DNA from: Amycolatopsis vancoresmycina
GTDB taxonomy: Bacteria > Actinomycetota > Actinomycetes > Mycobacteriales > Pseudonocardiaceae
Direction: 5' to 3'
Length of the DNA: 64,000 bases
Assembly: GCF_000716785.1 (NCBI RefSeq)
Contig: NZ_JNYY01000001.1
Coordinates: 186,001-250,000, forward strand
Both the position numbers and the translations under genes were made by a program. Under the pieces are notes generated by a model. It had not been told where the DNA came from and made no database searches. It saw only the letters and a list, made by a program, of their open reading frames with translations. Positions 18,001 through 30,000 of this stretch are shown here, piece by piece. The stretch's first letter is position 1. Each line of letters starts with the position of its first letter.

Positions 18001-21000
18001 CCCTGCACCGGCTCGGCGAGCAGGCCGGCTACCGCGTGGCGGTCACCCCGGCGCCCGGCGGCGGTGAGCTGGAGGCCGTCTTCTCGAGGGGGGAAGGCGG
18101 CCCCGCCTACCGTCCGGTGCGCCGGACCGGCACACCGGGGTCCTACGCCAACAACCCGGCGGCCCTGCGGGAAACCGGCGCGCTGGTGACGTCGCTGCGC
18201 GCCCACCTGCGGGACCGGCTGCCGCAGTACATGGTGCCGTCGGCCTTCGTCGTCCTGGACAAGCTGCCCGTGCTGGCCTCGGGCAAGCTCGACCGCAAGG
18301 CCCTGCCGAGCCCGGAACGCTTCACCGCCGGGCCCGGCCGGGCGCCGCGCAACCCCGTCGAGCAGCTGCTGTGCGAGCTGTTCGCCGACGTCCTCGGTGT
18401 CCCGCAGGCCGGGCCGGACGACGACTTCTTCGCCCTCGGCGGCCACTCGCTGCTGGCCACGCGGCTGATCCAGCGCATCCGCGCGGCCGTCGGCGCCGAG
18501 GTGCCGGTGCGGGCGGTGTTCGACGCGCCGACCCCGGCCGCGCTCGCCGGCGTCCTCGACGGCGCCGTCACCGGCACCGGCCGGCGTCCGCTCGTGCGCG
18601 CCGAAGACCGGCCCGAGCGGCTGCCGCTGTCGTTCGCGCAGCAGCGGCTGTGGTTCCTGCACGGCCTGGAAGGCGGCTCGGCGACCTACAACGTCCCGCT
18701 CGTCATGCGGCTGGCCGGGGAGCTGGACATCGACGCGCTGCGCGCGGCGCTCAACGACGTCGTGGCCCGGCACGAGGCCCTGCGGGCGGTCTTCCCGGTG
18801 GCCGACGGCGTCCCGTACCAGCAGGTCCTGCCCGAAGGGACCGTGGCGCTGGCCGTCCGCGAGGTGTCCGATGTGGACACCGAGGTGGATGCGCTCGTGC
18901 GCGGGGTGTTCGACCTCGGTGCCGGGGTGCCGGTGCGGGCGGAACTGCTGACCGCCGACCCGCGGCGGCACGTGCTGGTGCTGGTCGTGCACCACATCGC
19001 CGCCGACGGCTGGTCGCTGGCGCCGCTGTGGCGGGACATCGCCGTGGCCTACCGCGCCCGCCTGCGCGCCGAAAGTCCACAGTGGACGCCCCTGCCGGTG
19101 CAGTACGCGGACTACACGCTGTGGCAACGCGAACTCCTCGCCACCGAGGAGGCCGCCCAGCTGGACTACTGGCGCGCCACGCTCGACGGCCTGCCCGACC
19201 GGATCCCGCTCCCGCTCGACCGTCCCCACCCGCCGGTGTCGGCCTACCGCGGCGGGTTCTTCACCTTCGCCTGGGACGCCGGGCTCCAGACCGGGCTCGC
19301 CGACCTCGCGCGCGCCTGCGGAGCCAGCCCGTTCATGGTCGTGCACGCGGGCCTGACGGCCCTGGTGGCCCGGCTGGGCGCGGGCACCGACATCCCGATC
19401 GGCACCCCGATCGCCGGCCGCACCGACCCGGCGCTGGACGACCTCGTCGGGTTCTTCGTCAACACCCTGGTCCTGCGCGTGGACACCGGCGGCGACCCAT
19501 CGTTCCGCGAGCTGGTCGCCCGGGTGCGCGAGCGCAGCCTCGACGCCTACGCCCACCAGGACGTCCCGTTCGAGCGCCTCGTCGAGGCGCTCAACCCGGC
19601 CCGGTCGCTGGCGCACCACCCGCTGTTCCAGACCATGCTCGCCTGGCAGAACACCCCCGGCGCCGGCGTCGAGCTGCCCGGCCTGACCGTCACCGAGCAG
19701 CCCGTCGGCACCGGCACGGCCAAGTTCGACCTCTGGTTCTCCTTCACCGAGCGGGCCGACGGCCTGCACGGCCAGGCCGAGTTCAACGCCGAGGTCTTCG
19801 ACCGGGCCACCGTGACCGGCCTCCTCGACCGCCTGGAAGCCCTGCTCCGGCAGGTCGTCGCCGCTCCCGACCGCCGCCTCGGCTCCCTCGACGTCCTCAC
19901 CCCGGCCGAGCGTGCGGGCCTCGAAAAGACCTGGTCAGGTGCCGTCGAGGAGGTTCCCCCGGTCACCGTGCCGGAGCTGTTCGCGGCGCAGGTCGCCCGG
20001 ACGCCGGAGCACCCGGCCCTGGTCTTCGAGGACGAAGAACTCACCTACGCCGAGCTCGACGCCGTCTCCAACCGCCTGGCCCGGGTGCTGGCGGACCGCG
20101 GCGCGGGACCCGAGCGCGTGGTCGCGCTGGCGCTGCCGCGGTCGCTGCACCTGGTCACGGCGATCGTCGCCGTGCTCAAGACGGGGGCGGCCTACCTGCC
20201 GCTCGACCCCGGCTACCCGGCTGACCGCATCGCCTTCATGCTCGAAGACGCGGACCCGGCCCTGGTGCTGGCCGTCGCGGACACCGCCGTCCCGGGCGCG
20301 CTGCTGCTCGACGACCCGGCCACCCTCGCCGGCGTCCCGGACGTGCCCCTGGACGTCGTGCTCCGGCCGGAGAACCCGGCGTACGTCATCTACACGTCCG
20401 GTTCGACGGGCCGGCCGAAGGGGGTCGTCGTCCCGCACGCCGGGATCGTCAACCGGCTGCTCTGGATGCAGGCCGAATACGGCCTGACCGGCGACGACCG
20501 CGTGCTGCAGAAGACGCCGTCCAGCTTCGACGTGTCGGTGTGGGAGTTCCTCTGGCCGCTGCTCACCGGCGCCACCGAGGTGCTCGCCCGGCCGGACGGG
20601 CACAAGGACCCCGCCTACCTCGCCCGGCTGATCCGCGACCGCGGGATCACGACCGTCCACTTCGTCCCGTCGATGCTCCAGGTGTTCCTCGGGGAACCGG
20701 CGGCAGCGGAATGCACGAGCCTGCGCCGGGTGCTGTGCAGCGGCGAAGCCCTGCCCTTCGACGCCGTCGCCCGGTTCGGCGAAGTCCTCGCCGCCGAACT
20801 GCACAACCTCTACGGCCCGACCGAAGTCTCGGTGGACGTCACGTCGTGGCGGACGTCCACCGAGGACGGAACCGTCCTCATCGGACGTCCGGTGTGGAAC
20901 ACCCGGGCGTACGTGCTCGACGCCGCCCTGCGCCCGGTGCCGCCGGGCACCCCCGGCGAGCTGTACCTCGCCGGGGTCCAGCTCGCCCGCGGCTACCTCG

Positions 21001-24000
21001 GCCGCGCTGCGCTGACCGCGGAGCGGTTCGTCGCCGACCCCTTCGGCGCGCCCGGCACCCGGATGTACCGCACCGGCGACCTCGCCCGCTTCCGCTCCGG
21101 CGGCGTCCTCGAGTTCCTCGGCCGCGGCGACGAGCAGGTCAAGGTCCGCGGCTTCCGCGTCGAGCCCGGCGAGATCGCCGCGACGCTGTCCGCGCACGAC
21201 GACGTCGCCCACGCCGTGGTCGTCGCCCGCGAAGACCGGCCCGGCGACGTCCGCCTGGTCGGCTACGTCGTCCCCGCCGACACGTCCGGTTCGGCCGAGG
21301 AGGAGTCCGAGCAGGTCGGCGAATGGCGCGAGCTGTACGACTCGATGTACGCCGGCGACCGCGACGAGTTCGCCGGCTGGAACTCCAGCTACACCGGTGA
21401 GCCGATCCCGCGCGAGGAGATGCGCGAGTGGCGGGACGCCATCGTCACCCGGATCCGTTCCCTCCGGCCGAAGCGGGTCCTGGAGCTCGGCGTCGGCAGC
21501 GGCCTGCTGCTGACCGAGCTGGCCCCGGACTGCGAAGCGTACTGGGGCACGGACTTCTCCGCCGAGGTCATCGCCTCGCTGGGCGAGCGGGTCGCGGCCG
21601 ATCGCGTGCTCGCCGAACGCGTCGAGCTGCGCACCGGCGACGCCGCCGACCTTTCCGGGCTGCCGTCCGGGTTCTTCGACACGATCGTGCTCAACTCCGT
21701 CGTCCAGTACTTCCCGAGCGGGACGTACCTCCTGGACGTCGTGCGCACGGCCCTGGACCTCCTGGCGCCGGGCGGAGCCCTGTTCGTCGGGGACGTCCGG
21801 GACCTGCGCCAGGTCCGGGCGTTCCACACCGCCGTGGCCCAGGCCCGCGGCGGTGACGTCGAGCAGCGCCTGCTGCGGGAGAAGGAACTCCTGGTGGCAC
21901 CGGAGTTCTTCGCGGGCCTCGACGGCGTGGCGGCGGACATCCGGGTCAAGCGCGGCCGGGCGGTCAACGAACTCACCCAGTACCGTTACGACGTCGTCCT
22001 GCGCCCCGGTACCGCCGAGCCGCTCCCGGTCGCAACGCTGACCTGGGGCACCGATGTGTCCACTGTGGAGGAAGTCGCCGAACGGCGGCGCGACGGCCTG
22101 CGCGTCGAAGGCGTCCCCAACGGCCGGATCGCCGGCGGCGTGGACCCCGAGGACTGGTACGCGCTGGGGGCGGTCGTCACCTGGTCCGCGACCGGTGACG
22201 GGTCGGTCGACGTCCTGTTCACCAGCGGCGACCCGGCCGGGGCGTTCCGTCCCGGCCCGGAGGAGATCCTGGCCTACACCGGCAACCCGCGGCGGTCGCG
22301 CCGGAGCACGGCGTTGCCGGCGCAGCTGCGGACCTTCGCCGCCGGCCGGCTGCCCGAGCACATGGTGCCGTCGGCGATCGTCGTGCTCGACGCGCTGCCG
22401 GTGACGGCCAACGGCAAGCTCGACCGCCGCGCGCTGCCCGCCCCGGACGTGCGCGCGCCGGCCTCCGAGCGCGAGCCGCGCACGCCGGTCGAACGGCAGC
22501 TGTGCGCGCTGTTCGCCGACGTCCTCGGGCTGCCGCGGGTCGGCCCGGACGACAGTTTCTTCGCGCTCGGCGGTCATTCGCTGCTGGCCACCCGGCTGAT
22601 CGCCCGCGTCCGCACGGAACTGCACGCCGAACTGGAGGTGCGGTCGGTCTTCGAGACGCCGACCCCGGCGGGCCTGGCCGGAGTGGTCGCCACCGCCCGC
22701 GGGACCGCGCGGCCGCCGCTGGTCGCCACCCGGCGGCCGGAGCCGGTCCCGCTGTCCGGCGCCCAGCAGCGGCTGTGGTTCCTGCACCACCTCGAAGGCC
22801 CGTCGGCCACCTACAACGTCCCGCTGGTCATGCGGCTCGAAGGCGACCTCGACGGCGAAGCGCTGCGCCGGGCACTGTCCGATGTGGTCGCCCGGCACGA
22901 GGCACTCCGCACCCGGTTCCCGCAGCGCAACGGCGTGCCCTACCAAGAGATCCTCCCGCCGGAGGAAGTCGACCTCCCGGTGCGCGAGGTCGCCGATCTC
23001 GGGGCGGCCCTGGCCGGCCTGGTCCGCGGGTCGTTCGACCTGGAGCGGCACGTGCCGGTGCGCGCGGAGCTGCTGCGGCTCGGTGCGCGTGAGCACGTCT
23101 TCGCGCTGGTGTTCCACCACATCGCCTCCGACGGCTGGTCGATGGCCCCGCTGTGGCGTGACATCGCCACGGCCTACACCGCCCGCCGGACCGGCGATGC
23201 TCCACAGTGGACACCGCTGCCGGTGCAGTACGCGGATTACACGCTGTGGCAGGAAGACCTGCTCGGCCGCGAGGACGACCCGGACAGCGTGCTGAGCGCG
23301 CAGCTGGCCTACTGGCGGGACACCCTCGACGGCCTGCCGGACCGGATCGAGCTGCCCCTGGACCGGCCGCACCCGGCGACCGCGACCTTCCGCGGCGAAC
23401 TGCACCCCTTCACCTGGGACGCCGGGCTCCACGCGGGCCTGGCCGAGCTGGCCCGCGAGAGCGGCGCCAGCGTGTTCATGGTCGTGCACGCGGCCCTCGC
23501 GGCGCTGCTCACCCGGCTGGGCGCGGGCACCGACGTCCCGATCGGCTCGCCCATCGCCGGCCGCACCGACCCGGCACTGGACGACCTCGTCGGGTTCTTC
23601 GTCAACACCCTGGTCCTGCGCGTGGACACCGGCGGCGAACCGACGTTCCGCGAGCTCCTCGGCCGCGTCCGCGAGCGCAACCTCGACGCCTACGCCCACC
23701 AGGACGTCCCGTTCGAGCGCCTGGTCGAGGTGCTCAACCCGGCGCGGTCGCTGGCGTACCACCCGCTGTTCCAGGTCATGCTCGCCGGCCAGAACAACGC
23801 CCGCGCCGAGGTGACCCTGCCCGGCCTGGCCGTCAGCGAAGTCCCGGTGAACACCGGGACGTCCAAGTTCGACCTGTCGATCTCGCTGACCGAACGGGCA
23901 GCCGGGATCGACGGCGTCCTGGAGTTCAACGCCGACGTCTTCGACCACGCGGGCGCGGACGCGATCCTGCGCCGCCTCGAAGTCCTGCTGCGCGCGGCGG

Positions 24001-27000
24001 TGGCCGAGCCCGACCGCCCGGTCGGGGCCCTGGACCTGCTCGCCGGGGACGAGCGCGACCGCGTGCTCACCACCTGGGCCGGTTCCCTCGAACCGGCGGG
24101 CACCGAGACGTTCCCCGGGATGTTCGCCCGCCGCGTCGCCGAGGCCCCCGACGCCGTGGCGCTCGTCTTCGAGGACGTCGAGCTCACCTACGCCGAGGTG
24201 AACGCCCGCGCCAACCGCCTCGCGCACCTGCTGCTCTCCCGGGGGGCCGGGCCGGAGCGGGTCGTCGCGCTGGCCGTGCCGCGGTCGCCCGGCATGATCA
24301 TCGCCGAGCTGGCGGTGCTCAAGGCCGGTGCCGCGTACCTGCCGATCGACGTCGACTATCCGGGCGACCGGATCGCCTACATGGCCGAAGACGCGGCGCC
24401 GGTGTGCGTGGTGACGACCGCGGACGTCGAGGCGAAGCTGCCCGCGGCCCTGCCCCGGGTGCTTCTCGACGACGCGGCCGTGGCTGGGATGTCCACAGTG
24501 GACCCGAAGGTCGCGATCGCGCCGGAGAACGCGGCGTACGTGATCTACACGTCCGGCTCGTCCGGGCGGCCGAAGGGCGTCGTCCTCCAGCACTCGGGGG
24601 TCGCGAAGCTGGTCGCCACCCAGGTCGAACGGTTCGGGGTCGGCCCGCACAGCCGGGTGCTGCAGTTCGCGTCGCCGAGTTTCGACGTCGCCTTCTGGGA
24701 CCTGTGCCTCGGGCTGCTCTCGGGCGGGCGCCTGGTCGTGGTCCCGGCCGAGCGGCGGGTCGCGGGCCCGGCGCTCACCGAGTACGCGCACGCCCACGGC
24801 GTCGACTTCATGATCCTCCCGCCCGCCCTGCTCGACGCCATGCCGGAGGACTGCGATCTGCCGCGGGACAGCGTGCTGCTGGCGGGCACCGAGCGGGTGT
24901 CGCCGGAGCTGGTCCGGCGCTGGGCGCCGGGGCGGCGGATGTTCAACGCCTACGGCCCCACCGAGGCCACGACCAACTCGACCCTCGGCGAGAGCGACCC
25001 GGCCGAGCTGGCGGACGCGACGGTCGTCCCGATCGGCATCCCCGACCCCGGCACCCGGGCGTACGTGCTCGACGCCGGGCTGCGGCCGGTCCCACCCGGC
25101 GTGGTGGGGGAGCTGTACCTCGCCGGATCCGGCCTCGCGCGGGGGTACCTCGGACGGCCCGGGCTGACGGCGGAACGGTTCGTGGCCGACCCGTTCGGTT
25201 CCGGCGGCCGCCTCTACCGCACGGGTGACCTGGTCAAGTGGCTGCCGGACGGGCGGCTGGTGTTCCTGGGCCGGGCCGACGACCAGGTCAAGATCCGCGG
25301 CTACCGGATCGAGCTCGGCGAGATCGAGTCGGTGCTCGCCGAGCACCCGGCCGTCGGGCAGTCCGTCGTCGTCGCCCGCGACGGACAGCTCACCGCTTAC
25401 GCCGTGCCGTCGGCCGGGCGGGACGGAGCAGCGGAGCTGGAGCACGTCGGCGAGTGGCGCGAGCTGCACGAGAACGTCTTCACCGAAGCCGCGTCCGGCG
25501 GGCTGGAGGAGAACTTCACCGGCTGGAACTCCAGCTACGACGGCTCCGAAATCCCCCTCGACGAGATGCGCGAGTGGCACGCGGCCACAATCGACCGGAT
25601 CCGCGCGCTGAACCCGAAGCGGGTCCTGGAGATCGGGGTCGGCAGTGGCCTGATCCTGTCGCGGATCGCGCCGGACGCCGAGGAGTACTGGGGCGTCGAC
25701 CTGTCCGAAAAGGCCATCGCCAACCTGCGGCGCGAACTCGCGGCGACGCCGTACGCGGGCAAGGTCCACCTGGCCGCGCGGCCCGCCCACGACCTGGGCG
25801 AGCTGCCGGGCTTCGACACGGTGATCGTCAACTCGGTCGCCCAGTACTTCCCGAGCGTCGGCTACCTCGCCGAGGTCCTCCGCACGGCCGCGGCGCACGT
25901 CCGGCCGGGCGGGGTGCTCTTCCTCGGCGACATCCGGAACCTCCGTTCGCTGCGGGCGTTCCGGACCGCGACCGAGCTGCGCCACGGCCGCACCGACGTC
26001 GCCGCGGTGGACCAGGCGATCGCGCGCGAGGGCGAGCTGGTGCTCGACCCGGACTTCTTCGCCGCTCTGGGGCTCGACGGGTTCGACGACATCGACCTCT
26101 GGGTCAAACGCGGCCACGCGCACAACGAGCTGACCCGCCACCGCTACGACGTCGTCCTGCGGAAGGCGCCGCGACCCGGCCCCCCCGAAGAGCGGGTCGT
26201 CACCCTGGCCGAGCTGGACCAGGCATTGGCCGACCGGCCGGCCCGGCTGCGCGTGACCGGCGTGCCCGACGCCAGGCTGTCCGGCGAACTCGCCGCCGTC
26301 ACCGCACTGGCCGCCGGCGACGGCGGAAAGGCACTGTCCTCCTTGGACGATCGGTCCGGAGTGGACCCCGAGACGCTGCACGACCTCGGTGAGCGTCACG
26401 GCTACCGCGTGTACGCGACCCTCACCCCGGACGAGGGCGTCCTGGAGGTCGTGTTCACCACCGGTGCGCCGACGGGCGTGTATCGCGGCCGCCCGGTCCG
26501 GGCCCCGCTCGAGGCGCTGGGCAACCACCCGGCCGGGCAGCGGGACACCACGGCGCTGGTCACCGCGTTGCGGGCGCACGTCCGCGACCGGCTGCCCCAG
26601 TACATGGTGCCGTCGGCGTTCGTGGTCCTGGACCGCCTGCCGCTGCTGGCTTCGGGCAAGCTGGACCGCCGGGCCCTGCCGAGCCCGGACCGGCAGGCGG
26701 CCACCACCGGCCGCGCCCCGCGGACCCCGGTCGAAGAAGTCCTCTGCGGACTGTTCGCCGAGGTCCTCGACACCGCGTCGGCCGGGGTCGACGACGATTT
26801 CTTCGCCCTCGGCGGGCACTCCCTGCTGGCGACGCGGCTGGTCGCGCGGCTGCGCGCGGTGTTCGGCGTCGAGCTGCAGGTGCGGTCGGTGTTCGAGACG
26901 CCGACGGTCGCCGGGCTGGCCACCCTTTTGTCCACTTCGGACGCCGCGGCCCGGCCTGCCCTCACGCGCGCCGATCCGCGGCCGGAGGTCCTGCCGCTGT

Positions 27001-30000
27001 CGTTCGCCCAGCAGCGGTTGTGGTTCCTGCACCGTCTGGAAGGCCCCTCGGCGACGTACAACATGCCGACGGCGGTCCGGCTGACCGGCGACCTCGACGT
27101 CGACGCGCTGCGCACGGCACTGTCCGATGTGGTCGAGCGCCACGAGGCCCTGCGCACGGTGTTCCCCGAGATGGACGGGGAAGCCCGGCAGCTCGTCCTC
27201 GACGCCGTCACGATTCCGCTGCCGGTCCGCACGGTCACCGAGGCCACGCTCGCCGACGCCGTGTCCGAAGCGGCGGGCACGGTCTTCGAACTGGAGTCCG
27301 AGATCCCGCTGCGGGCGGCGTTGCTGCGCCTGGGCGCCCGCGAGCACGTCCTGGTGCTGGTGTTCCACCACATCGCCTCCGACGGCTGGTCGACCGCGCC
27401 GCTGTGGCGGGACCTCGCGACGGCCTACACCGCCCGGTGTGGCGGCGAAGCTCCACAGTGGACGCCGTTGCCGGTGCAGTACGCGGACTACACGCTGTGG
27501 CAGCGGGACGTCCTCGGCGAACCGGTGCTCGAACCGCAGCTCGCCTACTGGCGCGACACCCTCGCCGGGCTGCCCGAGCGGATCGAACTGCCGACCGACC
27601 GGCCGCACCCGGCGGAAGCGTCCTACCGCGGCGAGCAGTTCGCCTTCGGCTGGGACGCCGGACTCCACAGTGGACTCATCGAACTGGCCCGCGCCTGCGG
27701 GGCCAGCGTGTTCATGGTCGTGCACGCCGGGCTCACCGCGGTGCTCACCCGGCTCGGCGCGGGCACCGACATCCCGCTCGGCACGTCCATCGCCGGCCGC
27801 ACCGACGCGGCGCTCGACGACCTCGTCGGGTTCTTCGTCAACACCCTGGTCCTGCGCGTGGACACCGGCGGCGACCCGTCGTTCCGGGACCTCGTGGCCC
27901 GGGTGCGCGAGCGCAGCCTCGACGCCTACGCCCACCAGGACGTCCCGTTCGAGCGCCTGGTCGAAGCGCTGAACCCGGTCCGGTCGCTCGCCCACCACCC
28001 GCTGTTCCAGACCATGCTGGCCTGGCAGAACAACGCCGTCGCCGACCTCGCGTTGCCGGGGCTCGCCGTCGCGGAGGAGCCGGTCCGCACCGGCACCGCG
28101 CGGGCCGACCTGACGTTCTTCGTCGGCGAGCGGCCCGGCCACCAGGCCGGGATCCGCGGCACGGCCGAATACAACAGCGACGTCTTCGACCGCGCGAGCG
28201 TCGAGGCGATCCTGGAGCGGCTGCGGACCCTGCTGACCGCCGTCGTCGCCGACCCGGACACCCGGATCGGCGCCGTCGACCTGCTCACCGCCGCCGAACA
28301 CGACCAGCTCGCCGCCGACACGCCGACGCCCCTGCCCGCGGAGACGGCCGCCGGGCTCTTCGCAGCCCAGGTCGCGCGGACGCCCGACGCCCTCGCCTTG
28401 GTGTCCGGCGCCGAGCGGCTCACCTACGCCGAACTGGACACGCGCGCCACGGTCCTCGCCCGGGCGCTGCTCGCGCGGGGCGCGGGACCGGAACGCGTGG
28501 TCGCCGTCGCGCTGCCGCGGTCGGCCGACCTCGTCGTCGCCCTCCTGGCCGTGCTCAAGACCGGCGCCGCGTACCTGCCCCTGGACCTGAACCACCCGGC
28601 GGACCGCATCGAGCTGATGCTGGCCGACGCGGCGCCCCACCTGGTCATCGCCGAAGACGGCCTCCGCCCGGGGGTCGTGAGTGAGAAAGAGGGTTCTAAC
28701 CCGCCTTACCACTCACGACCAGCCACGGCAGACAACCTGACCTACGTGATCTTCACGTCCGGGTCCACGGGCCGCCCGAAAGCCGTCGCGGGCACCCAGC
28801 GCGCGTTGGCCAACCGGCTGCACTGGGGCCGGGACCTCGCGCAAGGCGTGCGCCTGGCCAAGAGCGCGCTGACGTTCATCGACGGCTCGACCGAACTGCT
28901 CGGCGGCCTCGTCGCGGGCGACCCGGTGGTCCTCGCCGACGACACGACGGCCACCGACCCGATCGCACTGGCCGGATTCGTGCGGGAGACCGGCGCGCAG
29001 GTGCTCACCGTGGTCCCGAGCCTCCTCGACACGCTCGCCGAGGACGCCCCGGCCGGCGCATTCGACTCGGTGACCACCTGGATCACCAGCGGTGAACCGC
29101 TTTCCGGCGCGCTCGCCGGGAAGGTGGCCGCCCGGTGGCCGTCGGCGAAGCTGGTCAACCTCTACGGCTGTTCGGAGGTCGCGGGCGACAGCCTGGCCCA
29201 GGTCTGCGGCCCGGTCGCCATCGGGCGGCCGATCGCCAACACCCGCGCGTACGTCCTCGACGCCGGTCTCCGTCCGGTGCCGCCGGGCGTCCGCGGCGAG
29301 CTGTACCTGGCCGGCGCCGGGCTCGCCCGCGGCTACCTCGGCCGTCCGGCGCTCACGGCCGAGCGGTTCGTCGCGTCGCCGTTCGAGCCGGGGGAACGGA
29401 TGTACCGCACCGGCGACCTCGTCCGCCGCCGCGCCGACGGGGCACTGGACTTCCTCGGCCGCGCCGACCAGCAGATCAAGATCCGCGGCTTCCGCGTCGA
29501 ACCGGGCGAAGTGGAAGCGGCGCTGACGGCCGGCGGGTCGGTGGCGCGCGCGGCCGTGATCGCCCGGGAGAACCGGCTGATCGCCTACGTGGCACCGTCG
29601 GGCGACCCCGTCGCTCTGCGGGCGTCGCTTGCCGCGCGGCTGCCGGAACACCTGGTGCCGTCGGCGATCGTCGTCCTGCCCGAGCTGCCGGTGAACGCCA
29701 ACGGCAAGCTGGACCGGGCCGCCCTGCCCGACCCGGCGGTGCGCGCGTCCGGGCGTCTCGCGCGGACCCCGGCCGAGCAGGCGTTGTGCGCCCTGTTCGC
29801 CGACGTCCTCGGTGTCCCGGCCGTCGGCCCGGACGACGGGTTCTTCGCCCTCGGCGGGCACTCCCTGCTGGCGACGCGGCTGATCAGCCGGATCCGCGCG
29901 CTGCTCGGCGTCGAGGTGCCGATCCGGGCGGTGTTCGACGCGCCGACCCCGGCCCGTCTCGCCGAAGCACTGGACCCGGCCCGGGACAGCCGTCCCGCGC

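Noticed and set aside
28675..28718. Premature terminator or assembly artefact in the NRPS
   Set aside because: The frame stays open with normal A3 sequence right after it, and the left-arm changes differ from the intergenic copy, so a mis-assembly of that copy is unlikely.
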